64,000 nt of DNA from contig CAMUYA010000003.1 in assembly GCA_947164865.1 (NCBI GenBank), positions 62,001-126,000 on the forward strand, written 5' to 3'. This DNA is from an uncultured Lachnospiraceae bacterium. GTDB taxonomy: Bacteria > Bacillota > Clostridia > Lachnospirales > Lachnospiraceae. Below the pieces are notes generated by a model. It was not told where the DNA came from. It did not search any database and worked only from the letters and a program-made list of their open reading frames with translations. This document shows positions 17,604 to 26,361 of this stretch, one piece after another. Positions within the stretch are counted from its first letter, which is position 1, and each line of letters opens with the position of its first letter. A program made the position numbers and the translations under genes.

Positions 17604-19115
17604 ATGAGAAAAGGTATTTTGAAAAAGATCGCAGGCGGTATAGTCGCTGTAATGATCGCGGGACTTCTTGTGCCTGCAGCACCCGTAAGGGCGGAAGAAG
17701 AGCCTGAAGGGTGGCTGAAGAGAACTACTTTAGATGATGGTGAAAGAAGAACTAGCCTATTTGTAAATGAATATAATAAAGACAAAACACTGAAAAGTTA
17801 CCGGGAATATGATTGTGATGGAGAAAATGAGGTTCTTTATTTATCTACAGATTATGAATATGATTCTTCCGGAAAGCTGATCAGGGAGACAGGTACAAAT
17901 CCCGAAAGCGCAATAGATGAATACGTTTATAGTTATGATACAAATGGGAACCTAACACAGAGAGTTTATACACATCATGATTTAATTGATGAGACAAATA
18001 ATGAAACCATTACAGCAGTATATGAATACAGTAACGGAAAAAAGTCGAAAGTAACATGGACATTTTCTGATAATACACAGGAAGTATTCGAATATACATA
18101 TGATGGACAGGGACGACTTGTAAGGGAAAAGGACTATATTCCTGAAACCGGTTATGTATATTACGAAGATACATGGTCATTTAACGCTTGGGGTGGACTT
18201 GAGCGAAAAGTGTCCTGGGGTTCCATTTACGATTATGTGTATGACGAGAACCGGCGCTTAATAACGGTACAAATAACAAACCCTGATTCAGGCAGGGTTG
18301 AAAAAGAAGTGTATTCCTACGATGGAGACAGTAAACTATATGGGAGCATGACCCTATATGTAAAAGATTCCGGAGAAGAAGAGTTCATCCTTACTGACAC
18401 CCACACATACACCTATGATGAATTCGGAAGAATGACAAAAAATGAGGGAGGTTCAGAAACTTTTGTGTACGAATATCCTGAGGTGGTTACAGACGAACCC
18501 GGCACGGGAGATGAGCCAGGATCAGGAGATGAACCCGGAAGTGGAGATGAACCCGGAAGTGGAGACGAGCCCGGAAGTGGAGACGAGCCCGGCACAGGAG
18601 ATGAACCCGGAAGTGGAGATGAACCCGGAAGTGGAGATGAACCCGGAAGTGGAGATGAGCCCGGAAGTGGAGACGAGCCCGGCACAGGAGATGAAGCCAA
18701 GACCGTTACCATGTTAAGACTCTATAATCCGAACACAGGCGAGCATTTCTACACAAAGAGTGAAAGAGAGAAGAAAAAGCTCGTAGAGAGCGGATGGACA
18801 TTCGAGGGAGATGGTTGGACCGCGCCCACAAGCGGAGATCCCGTTTACAGACTCTATAACTCGAACAACGGAGATCATCATTATACCACAAGTGAAAGAG
18901 AGAAAAACAAACTTGTAGAGGTCGGCTGGACCGATGAGGGAATAGGCTGGTATTCTGCACCGAAGGAAACCGGAAAACCTCTCTACAGACTGTACAATCC
19001 CAACTGCATTGGTGCAGGCTCACATCACTATACAACCAGTGAGAGAGAAAAGAAAAAGCTCATTGCAGCCGGCTGGCAGGATGAAGATGTTGCGTGGTAT
19101 GCTATAGCTGATTGA
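17604..19115 (+). CDS. Secreted YD-repeat protein with C-terminal DUF5648 repeats
   Basis: A 503-residue exported protein. A signal peptide (1-30, ending PVRA) is followed at about 40-290 by YD-type repeats as in RHS proteins (YEYDSSGKLIRE, YSYDTNGNLTQR, YTYDGQGRLVRE, YTYDEFGRMTKN). A linker of eleven GDEPGS/GDEPGT units runs from about 295 to 365. The last 133 residues are three copies of the module LYNPNTGEHFYTKSEREKK...GW, matching DUF5648. No LPXTG motif or C-terminal membrane helix is present, so the DUF5648 units may hold it at the surface. It is the first of five neighbours sharing this end. Function unknown. Confidence 0.85.
   Translation: MRKGILKKIAGGIVAVMIAGLLVPAAPVRAEEEPEGWLKRTTLDDGERRTSLFVNEYNKDKTLKSYREYDCDGENEVLYLSTDYEYDSSGKLIRETGTNPESAIDEYVYSYDTNGNLTQRVYTHHDLIDETNNETITAVYEYSNGKKSKVTWTFSDNTQEVFEYTYDGQGRLVREKDYIPETGYVYYEDTWSFNAWGGLERKVSWGSIYDYVYDENRRLITVQITNPDSGRVEKEVYSYDGDSKLYGSMTLYVKDSGEEEFILTDTHTYTYDEFGRMTKNEGGSETFVYEYPEVVTDEPGTGDEPGSGDEPGSGDEPGSGDEPGSGDEPGTGDEPGSGDEPGSGDEPGSGDEPGSGDEPGTGDEAKTVTMLRLYNPNTGEHFYTKSEREKKKLVESGWTFEGDGWTAPTSGDPVYRLYNSNNGDHHYTTSEREKNKLVEVGWTDEGIGWYSAPKETGKPLYRLYNPNCIGAGSHHYTTSEREKKKLIAAGWQDEDVAWYAIAD
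18492..18690 (+). repeat. In-frame 18-bp tandem repeats coding GDEPG(S/T)
   Basis: Eleven consecutive units of about 18 bp code for the acidic, proline-containing linker of the YD-repeat protein. Units differ at a few synonymous positions and at Ser/Thr. Such arrays change copy number by slippage, so linker length may vary between strains. Confidence 0.85.
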
Positions 19116-19155
19116 TCGATAGAACTGGAAAAGTTTAATAAGATATATTATACTG

Positions 19156-19186
19156 AAAGGGTGTCGGCGCTTGCTGCACCCTTTTT
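19156..19186 (+). terminator. Terminator of the YD-repeat gene
   Basis: AAAGGGTG (19156-19163) pairs with CACCCTTT (19177-19184), and T5 ends the element. The 50 bp before and into it (19116-19165) are identical to 21657-21706 downstream of the next surface gene, so the 3' untranslated region was duplicated together with the gene ends. Confidence 0.85.
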
Positions 19187-19253
19187 GTGTGCGGCTAATA
19201 TAGCTGAATCTGACTGCAAGATATTACTAAACTAAAGAAGGAGTGAAAAGAAA

Positions 19254-21656
19254 ATGCCAAAAAAAATGAAACAAGACTTATGGGTGGATGCAAAGCATAG
19301 CATAATCGGTATCGCAGCAGGTTTTTTGCTTGCTGTCTTTGTTATGGTCTTATTGCCTTTAAAGGTAAGTGCAACCAACATCATTGACACGGATTTTGTT
19401 GTCGGGCCGCTTGGTGATGTCAGCTTTACAGAGGACACAACGATAACAGGAGACCTAACTGTGTCGAGCCATACTCTAAACATTAATAATTGTTTGGTTA
19501 CCGTTAAAGGAGATGTTTTAATTCACTATGGAGATCTGAATATTAATCAGTTATCAAATCTGAAAGTGGAAGGATCTGTATTGCTTGATGGTGGCGTCCT
19601 CGTGGTAGGTGCCGAAGCAACGCTTGATGTTAAAGGTTCACTTATTGTTCAAGCGGAAGATGCTAGCCATAACCCCAAAATTACAGACGGCGGAATAACA
19701 CTGAATAGAACAGGCGTAATCAATGTTGACGGAGATTATCTCTATAACTGCAAAGAATCATGGGGCAGAGCTCGTGAAGGAATTCTTAACCTGAAGGGAG
19801 ACTACTATTCTAACAAATGGTGGATAGGAACAGTTAATCTTGTAGGTGAAAATGTTCAGAAGATCACACTTGAAGAAGATCAAAAAATAAATGTGCTTAA
19901 GAGTAATAAGCCGGAAGTTAAATTTGATAAATATCTTAATGTAACTATGGATAATTCCATAGTTGCTACTACCGACAAGGATGCACTTTATGTAACAAAG
20001 CAGCTAGTGCTGAACGGAAAAAGTCTTGAAGTAAAGGGAAATCTGATAGTTAAGGGCGAAGTCAATACCGGTGATGGAGGAATACTCAAAACCACGGGAG
20101 ATATTACAGTGGTAGATGATGGAGTGGTAGTAGTCGGAACTAATTCAACACTAGAGACAAACGGATCGCTTATTGTTCAGTCGAAAGACAATGATGGAAA
20201 AATAACAGCTTCAAGGGGCGGAATAACACTTAATGGTACAGGCGTAATCAATGTCGACGGAGATTATCTCTACAACTGCACAGAATCATGGGGACGAAGC
20301 CGTGAAGGAATTCTTAACCTGAAGGGAGACTACTATTCTAACAAATGGTGGATAGGAACAGTTAATCTTGTAGGTGAAAATGTTCAGAAGATCACACTTG
20401 AAGAAGATCAAAAAATAAATGTGCTTAAGAGTAATAAGCCGGAAGTTAAATTTGATAAATATCTTAATGTAACTATGGATAATTCCATAGTTGCTACTAC
20501 CGACAAGGATGCACTTTATGTAACAAAGCAGCTAGTGCTGAACGGAAAAAGTCTTGAAGTAAAGGGAAATCTGATAGTTAAGGGCGAAGTCAATACCGGT
20601 GATGGAGGAATACTCAAAACCACGGGAGATATTACAGTGGTAGATGATGGAGTGGTAGTAGTCGGAACTAATTCAACACTAGAGACAAACGGATCGCTTA
20701 TTGTTCAGTCGAAAGACAATGATGGAAAAATAACAGCTTCAAGGGGCGGAATAACACTTAATGGTACAGGCGTAATCAATGTCGACGGAGATTATCTCTA
20801 CAACTGTACAGAATCATGGGGACGAAGCCGTGAAGGAACGCTTAACCTGAAGGGAAACTACTATTCTAACAAGGGATGGGCCGGGACGGTTAAAATGCTC
20901 AGTAATGCCGCTACTATAGAGACAGAGCAGGATATAAAGATATCAACCCTCGTATTGTCTGCAGGAAAGTCTCATTATACCTTCCCGCAGGGGGATTGCT
21001 ATTATAATCTTATCGCAACTTCGCTGGTAACATTCGACCCTAATGGTGGGACGGTAGATCCCTCTACAAAGAATGTCACCACGAAGCAGACCTACGGAGA
21101 TCTTCCGTTAGCGGTAAAGGAAGGCTGCAAACTTGTAGGATGGGTTGAGAATGGTTCGGAGATCTTTATTAGTGCAGATACTGTAGTGGAAGCAGTTGAC
21201 GATCATACACTCTGTGCTGTCTGGGCAGAAGCAGATCCCTCTTCGGTTGTTATGTTAAGATTATACAATCCTAACAGCGGTGAGCATTTCTACACAAAGA
21301 GTGAAAGAGAGAAGAAAAAACTTGTAGAGAGCGGATGGACATTTGAAGGAGAAGGCTGGACCGCTCCAGTAAGCGGAGATCCCGTTTACAGGCTCTACAA
21401 CAAGAACACCGGAGATCATCACTATACAACAAGCGAAAGAGAGAAAAACAAGCTCGTAAAGCTCGGCTGGAACGATGAGGGTATCGGCTGGTACTCAGCT
21501 CCCAAGGAAACAGGAAAGCCTCTTTTCAGACTATATAATCCGAACTGCACAGGCGCGGGTTCGCATCATTACACAACAAGTGAGAGAGAAAAAAATAAGC
21601 TTTTAAAACTTGGCTGGAACGATGAAGGCATCGCGTGGTATGCTATAGCTGATTGA
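19254..21656 (+). CDS. Secreted tandem-repeat protein with InlB-type and DUF5648 domains
   Basis: An 800-residue exported protein. The N-terminus has a signal peptide (hydrophobic 19-37, ending KVSA). Residues about 40-590 consist of repeats predicted rich in beta strands. Two 176-residue units (nucleotides 19773-20300 and 20301-20828) are almost identical and a partial third follows. A Listeria-Bacteroides (InlB B-repeat-like) segment lies at about 591-660 (VTFDPNGGTVDPSTKN). Three DUF5648 units end the protein (666-800). AAGGAG precedes ATG 19254. Role unknown; a surface adhesin or stalk is an inference from its architecture. Confidence 0.8.
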   Translation: MPKKMKQDLWVDAKHSIIGIAAGFLLAVFVMVLLPLKVSATNIIDTDFVVGPLGDVSFTEDTTITGDLTVSSHTLNINNCLVTVKGDVLIHYGDLNINQLSNLKVEGSVLLDGGVLVVGAEATLDVKGSLIVQAEDASHNPKITDGGITLNRTGVINVDGDYLYNCKESWGRAREGILNLKGDYYSNKWWIGTVNLVGENVQKITLEEDQKINVLKSNKPEVKFDKYLNVTMDNSIVATTDKDALYVTKQLVLNGKSLEVKGNLIVKGEVNTGDGGILKTTGDITVVDDGVVVVGTNSTLETNGSLIVQSKDNDGKITASRGGITLNGTGVINVDGDYLYNCTESWGRSREGILNLKGDYYSNKWWIGTVNLVGENVQKITLEEDQKINVLKSNKPEVKFDKYLNVTMDNSIVATTDKDALYVTKQLVLNGKSLEVKGNLIVKGEVNTGDGGILKTTGDITVVDDGVVVVGTNSTLETNGSLIVQSKDNDGKITASRGGITLNGTGVINVDGDYLYNCTESWGRSREGTLNLKGNYYSNKGWAGTVKMLSNAATIETEQDIKISTLVLSAGKSHYTFPQGDCYYNLIATSLVTFDPNGGTVDPSTKNVTTKQTYGDLPLAVKEGCKLVGWVENGSEIFISADTVVEAVDDHTLCAVWAEADPSSVVMLRLYNPNSGEHFYTKSEREKKKLVESGWTFEGEGWTAPVSGDPVYRLYNKNTGDHHYTTSEREKNKLVKLGWNDEGIGWYSAPKETGKPLFRLYNPNCTGAGSHHYTTSEREKNKLLKLGWNDEGIAWYAIAD
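19773..20828 (+). repeat. Two 528-bp tandem repeats inside the 800-residue surface gene
   Basis: Bases 19773-20300 recur at 20301-20828 with, by eye, one difference (GCACAG against GTACAG near the unit end). A third partial copy begins at 20829 and diverges quickly. The period is a multiple of three, so the frame is kept. Near-identity, including synonymous positions, points to a recent duplication or ongoing conversion. Confidence 0.85.
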
Positions 21657-21696
21657 TCGATAGAACTGGAAAAGTTTAATAAGATATATTATACTG

Positions 21697-21734
21697 AAAG
21701 GGTGTCAGCGTTAGGCTGCACCCTTTCTTTTTTC
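21697..21734 (+). terminator. Terminator after the tandem-repeat surface gene
   Basis: AAAGGGTG (21697-21704) pairs with CACCCTTT (21719-21726), with inner CAGC/GCTG pairing, followed by a T-rich tract. It is a copy of the element at 19156 and has another relative at 26273. The next gene starts 30 bp downstream, so its promoter must overlap this region or read-through must occur. Confidence 0.8.
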
Positions 21735-21764
21735 TTTAGAATTACTAAATACAGGAGATGGAAA

Positions 21765-24005
21765 ATGAGAACCGACAGATCAAGAGTAAGAAAAGTGACC
21801 GTTTGTTTTTCAGCATTCATTGCTGTGCTTGTGATGGCCTTTTTATTATCCGGGATAAAGGTGAATGCCGTAGAGGGTGATACCACGTGGCAAAAGGATT
21901 ACTCTTATACTTTGGAAGATGAATTAAATTGGATAATAGTTGATGGATTTAAGGGTGAGGGAGAGGCTTATGATATTGTGATACCTGCGAAAGCGGTAAT
22001 TAATGGAGTAGAATATGCAACGCATATCACCACTCGTGAAGGCTCTTTTTTTCCTAAGGATAATGTTGTTTCATTTTCTGTTGAAGAAGGGGTGACGGCT
22101 TATTGTACAATAACCGGTTTGTTTGCCTATGCAAATGAAGATTTTTCGGAAGAAGATTTATTTAATAATGGAGTTGATCTAATTCTCCCCGATGAAGTTG
22201 AGGGTGACGTCGATCTCGAAGTAACGGGTAGTATTGGTGATATAGGACAGTATCTGGACAGGGAAAAACTGCTGTCAGTCGATCTGAGAAATTTAGATGT
22301 TTCGGATGTTAATTTATTTAATTCTATGTTTGAAAAATGTATCAATCTGACAAGTGTTAATTTGGAAGATCTTGACACATCAAATATAACTATAATGACA
22401 GGGATGTTCCGAGGATGCAAGAATCTGAAATATCTAAACATTAAAGGCATTGACACAAGTAATGTATGGGATATGTCGAGCATGTTTGAGGGTTGTGGCA
22501 GTCTGACCGGTATTGATCTTAGCAGTTTTGACACGAGCAATGTATCAGAAATGACTTGCATGTTCGCCGGCTGCAGCAGTCTTGAGAGCCTTGATCTGAG
22601 TAGTTTTGACACAGGGAATGTGAGAACTATGGGCTCAATGTTCAATGGCTGCAGCAGTCTTGAAAGCCTTGATCTGAGTAGTTTTGATACCGGAAATACG
22701 GGGAATATGGGCTGGATGTTTAAAGACTGTGTAAACCTGAGAAGCCTTGATCTGCACAGCTTTAACACAAAAAACGTTGAATATATGGATGTTATGTTCT
22801 ACCGCTGCAAGAATCTGGAAAGCTTGGACCTAAGCAGTTTTGATACGGAAAACGTTAATGATATGGCATGGATGTTCGGCAGATGCTATAACCTGAAAAG
22901 TCTTGACTTAAGTAAATTTAATACATCAAAAGTTGAAGATATGGGAGGGATGTTCAGAGGCTGCAGAACTTTGCCGAGTTTAGACCTTAGCAGTTTTGAC
23001 ACAAAATGTGTTACATATATGAATAAAATGTTTGCCGGTTGTGATAATCTGACAGATATCAACATAAGCAGTTTTAATACGGAAAAAGTAACTGACATGA
23101 GTGAAATGTTCCGAGATTGTATAAAAATGGAAGATCTAGATCTCACAAATTTTAATACAGGAAATGTCGGAGTCGCATCGTATATGTTTGGAGATTGCAA
23201 AAAACTGGCAAAGATAGACCTCAGTGGTCTGACATTTGAAAATGCATATAATATCTATGGAATGTTCATAGGATGTACGAACCTGAAAACTCTTGATATC
23301 AGCGACTTTGATGTGAGAATGACAACACCGGGAAATGCAGAAATATTTGGTGAATGGTTTGAGGATGAAAACAAGCTTATACTATCCCAAATCAAAACAC
23401 CCGCAAGAATAAATAAGGATGTGAATATACCATTACCTTTTCCAATGAAAAAGGAAGGCAGTGATATAAAATATACTTACCTGGAAAACGCTCCTGCAAA
23501 AACATGGATTTATGCTGCTTCTGACAACTCAACCGACATATCAATTGATGGAAAGAATCATATTCCCGATAATGCAGGTGATGATGTTCCTGATGGTTAT
23601 ATCATGCTATTCCGTATGTATAATCCCAACAGCGGAGAACACTTTTATACCGAAAGCAAAAGAGAAGGCAATAAGCTTGTTGATGCGGGATGGAATTATG
23701 AAGGAAAGGGTTGGATAGCTCCTACATCGGGAGATCCCGTTTACAGGCTCTACAACAAGAACACCGGAGATCACCACTACACCACAAGTGAAAGAGAAAA
23801 AAACAAGCTTGTAAAGCTCGGCTGGAATTATGAGGGTATCGGCTGGTATTCTGCTCCCAAGGAAACAGGAACACCGCTTTACAGATTGTACAATCCCAAT
23901 TGCACGGGTGCCGGCTCACACCACTACACAACAAGTGAGAGAGAAAAGAAGAAACTGTTAAGCCTTGGATGGAACGATGAAGGCATTGCATGGTATGCAA
24001 AGTGA
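21765..24005 (+). CDS. BspA-like leucine-rich repeat surface protein
   Basis: A 746-residue exported protein. ATG 21765 has AGGAG upstream; the frame opens at 21702 but that part lies in the preceding terminator. A signal peptide (about 12-36, ending KVNA) is followed at about 168-520 by thirteen units of the pattern MFxGCxxLxxLDLSSFDTSNVxxM, the DUF285/BspA type seen in adhesins of oral and gut bacteria. Three DUF5648 units close the protein (613-746). Binding to host or plant material is an inference from the family. The next gene starts 34 bp downstream, probably in the same transcript. Confidence 0.85.
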   Translation: MRTDRSRVRKVTVCFSAFIAVLVMAFLLSGIKVNAVEGDTTWQKDYSYTLEDELNWIIVDGFKGEGEAYDIVIPAKAVINGVEYATHITTREGSFFPKDNVVSFSVEEGVTAYCTITGLFAYANEDFSEEDLFNNGVDLILPDEVEGDVDLEVTGSIGDIGQYLDREKLLSVDLRNLDVSDVNLFNSMFEKCINLTSVNLEDLDTSNITIMTGMFRGCKNLKYLNIKGIDTSNVWDMSSMFEGCGSLTGIDLSSFDTSNVSEMTCMFAGCSSLESLDLSSFDTGNVRTMGSMFNGCSSLESLDLSSFDTGNTGNMGWMFKDCVNLRSLDLHSFNTKNVEYMDVMFYRCKNLESLDLSSFDTENVNDMAWMFGRCYNLKSLDLSKFNTSKVEDMGGMFRGCRTLPSLDLSSFDTKCVTYMNKMFAGCDNLTDINISSFNTEKVTDMSEMFRDCIKMEDLDLTNFNTGNVGVASYMFGDCKKLAKIDLSGLTFENAYNIYGMFIGCTNLKTLDISDFDVRMTTPGNAEIFGEWFEDENKLILSQIKTPARINKDVNIPLPFPMKKEGSDIKYTYLENAPAKTWIYAASDNSTDISIDGKNHIPDNAGDDVPDGYIMLFRMYNPNSGEHFYTESKREGNKLVDAGWNYEGKGWIAPTSGDPVYRLYNKNTGDHHYTTSEREKNKLVKLGWNYEGIGWYSAPKETGTPLYRLYNPNCTGAGSHHYTTSEREKKKLLSLGWNDEGIAWYAK

Positions 24006-24039
24006 TATCGAAAAAACTAATTCGGATTTGAGGGTGCTT

Positions 24040-26211
24040 ATGAACAGAAAAAGTAATGTATGGTCAAATAAGAGAGCTATAAAAAGGATCGTATCATCGG
24101 TATCTGTAATAATGATGATATTATCCTGCACGTGTTATGCATCAGCGGAAGATGAATACCCTGATCCTGATTATTCGGAAAATGTGAAAGAAGGGGGATA
24201 TATTCATTATTCATATCCGGTCAGCATTCCTTTTTCCGAAAATAAATCGGATTCGGGATATCCGATAGTCCGTGAAAGCACCTATTATAACGCTTATGAG
24301 TACGGGTTATTACCATCGATAAGAAATCAGGGAGAGGAAGGCGCTTGTTGGGCGTTTGCCACTATAGGATCGATCGAGGCTGATCTTATTCATGACGGGT
24401 ACAGCAAGGATATCGATCTTTCCGAACTTCAAACAGTGTATTATACGAGCCATCAATACGTGGATCCCTTAAACTGCCATAATATGGACGAAGTAACATT
24501 CAGTGGTTCAAAGACCCAATGGATTTCGAACGGAGGCTGTCAGCAGATGGCTTACAGGGCTATGATGGAAGGTATAGGCATAGTATCGGAAGAAGTAATG
24601 CCATACGATACAGACCCGGCGTCATTTTCGCCTGCCGATGAATATGCATATGGGCACAATGAATATCAGCTGAAGGGCGCTTATGCTATCAATATAAACG
24701 ATCGTGCCGGTATAAAATCAGCGATCAGAGATCATGGGGGAGTTGCGGTTTCTTTTTATACAGATGACAGATACTATAATCCGACCGGGAACGCTTTTTA
24801 TTGTAATCTAAGCAGTGCAGAGCCCAATCATGCTGTAATGATCGTCGGCTGGGATGACAATTTTTCAAGAACAAAATTCAAGGCAAAACCCAGACCTGAA
24901 TCTGATGGCGCATGGCTTGTCAGAAACAGCTGGGGAGACGATTGCTATGGTTTTAACGGGTATTTCTGGATTTCCTATGAGGACGAGGGATTAATAAAGG
25001 GAGAGTATGCTTTGGCATATGATGCGGATACCGAAGTCTATGGCAAGACATACGCTTATTTCAGGAACTATTCGCCTATGGGATATGCAACCATTCCCGC
25101 GGGACAGACGGTATCCGTTGAATTTGATGCACAGGAAGGAGATTCAATAACCGCGATAGGCTTTGAGACTTTTGATGCGGATCTTTCCGTAGATGCTAAG
25201 GTTACTGCCGGAGGAAGAACTGTCACCGGAAAAGTGGATACGACTTTCGAGGGGTTCTATGTTATTGAACTCGCTGAGGATATTGTTCTGACAGAAGATA
25301 CCACGGTAAAAGTTGAGTTGGACTTTTCAAATGAGGTGGATTTCGCTATTGAATTGCCGGGGACATGCGAATATAACAGGATCAATATGGTGAATGTATG
25401 TGAGAAAGGCTTCGATGTCGGATTTCAGCATATGCCATACGATCCTGTGATAATGATGTATACAGCACCGGAAAATGAAAGAGAGGTCGGTGTTGAAGGT
25501 GTTGCACTGGACAAAAAAACAGTCGAGCTTGAGATAGGAAAAACTGACAAGCTAACGGCCTTGATCAGTCCGGCAAATGCTTCAAAGAAAAGAGCAATGT
25601 GGAGTAGCAATGACCCTGACACAGTAAGTGTTACCGAGGACGGTGAGATATCGGCTCTCAAGGTGGGACAGGCTGTAATAACTGTTACGACGGCAGATGG
25701 CGGGTATACCGACAGTTGTACGGTCACAGTAAAAGAGTCCAGCACGGGAGATGAACCCGGAACAGGAGACAACCCGGGAACAAATGAAAAACCAGAGACC
25801 GTGACAATGCTCAGGCTCTACAATCCTAACAGCGGAGAGCATTTCTACACAAAGAGTGAAAGAGAGAAGAACAGTCTCGTAAAACAGGGATGGACATTTG
25901 AGGGAGATGGTTGGACCGCGCCCACAAGCGGAGATCCCGTTTACAGACTCTATAATTCCAACAACGGAGATCATCATTATACCACAAGCGAAAGAGAGAA
26001 AAACAAACTTGTAAAGCTAGGCTGGAACGATGAGGGTATCGGTTGGTACTCAGCTCCCAAGGAAACAGGAAAGCCTCTCTACAGATTATACAATCCTAAC
26101 TGCACAGGCGCAGGTTCACATCACTACACAACAAGTGAAAGAGAAAAGAAAAAGCTCATTGCAGCCGGATGGCAGGATGAAGACATTGCGTGGTATGCGA
26201 TAGCTGATTGA
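24040..26211 (+). CDS. Secreted papain-like (C1) protease with Big_2 and DUF5648 domains
   Basis: A 723-residue protein with signal peptide (to about residue 33, CYASA). The C1 peptidase core is complete: Gln97 and Cys103 in IRNQGEEGACWAFA, His264 in NHAVMIVGWDD, Asn296 in WLVRNSWGDD. A lectin-like beta domain (about 335-470), one bacterial Ig-like group 2 domain (485-565), a short GDEPGTGDNPG linker and three DUF5648 units (590-723) follow. ATG 24040 is chosen over the open frame from 23965, which overlaps the previous gene; its site (GAGGG) is weak. It probably cuts proteins outside the cell; the substrate is unknown. Confidence 0.88.
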   Translation: MNRKSNVWSNKRAIKRIVSSVSVIMMILSCTCYASAEDEYPDPDYSENVKEGGYIHYSYPVSIPFSENKSDSGYPIVRESTYYNAYEYGLLPSIRNQGEEGACWAFATIGSIEADLIHDGYSKDIDLSELQTVYYTSHQYVDPLNCHNMDEVTFSGSKTQWISNGGCQQMAYRAMMEGIGIVSEEVMPYDTDPASFSPADEYAYGHNEYQLKGAYAININDRAGIKSAIRDHGGVAVSFYTDDRYYNPTGNAFYCNLSSAEPNHAVMIVGWDDNFSRTKFKAKPRPESDGAWLVRNSWGDDCYGFNGYFWISYEDEGLIKGEYALAYDADTEVYGKTYAYFRNYSPMGYATIPAGQTVSVEFDAQEGDSITAIGFETFDADLSVDAKVTAGGRTVTGKVDTTFEGFYVIELAEDIVLTEDTTVKVELDFSNEVDFAIELPGTCEYNRINMVNVCEKGFDVGFQHMPYDPVIMMYTAPENEREVGVEGVALDKKTVELEIGKTDKLTALISPANASKKRAMWSSNDPDTVSVTEDGEISALKVGQAVITVTTADGGYTDSCTVTVKESSTGDEPGTGDNPGTNEKPETVTMLRLYNPNSGEHFYTKSEREKNSLVKQGWTFEGDGWTAPTSGDPVYRLYNSNNGDHHYTTSEREKNKLVKLGWNDEGIGWYSAPKETGKPLYRLYNPNCTGAGSHHYTTSEREKKKLIAAGWQDEDIAWYAIAD

Positions 26212-26272
26212 TTTTAACATATATACAGACTTTATTCGTCAGTATACAAATCAAGAGAATTATATTATACTG

Positions 26273-26304
26273 AAAGGGTGTCAGCGTTAGGCTGCACCCT
26301 TTTT
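26273..26304 (+). terminator. Terminator after the first C1 protease gene
   Basis: AAAGGGTG (26273-26280) with CAGC/GCTG and CACCC (26295-26299), then T-run. It is the third copy of the GGGTGTCAGC element in this cluster, and the upstream TATATTATACTG tract is also shared. Confidence 0.85.
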
Positions 26305-26361
26305 GTGTAGGGGTAAACAAAGCAGAGAACAAACAGATAATTTGACAATAGGGAAGGTATT

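Noticed and set aside
18413..18712. 99-codon minus-strand frame rich in Pro-Gly-Ser-Ser
   Set aside because: It is the complement of the GDEPGS linker array.
22127..22768. 213-codon minus-strand frame
   Set aside because: It is the antisense of the BspA leucine-rich repeats; its regular look comes from those repeats.
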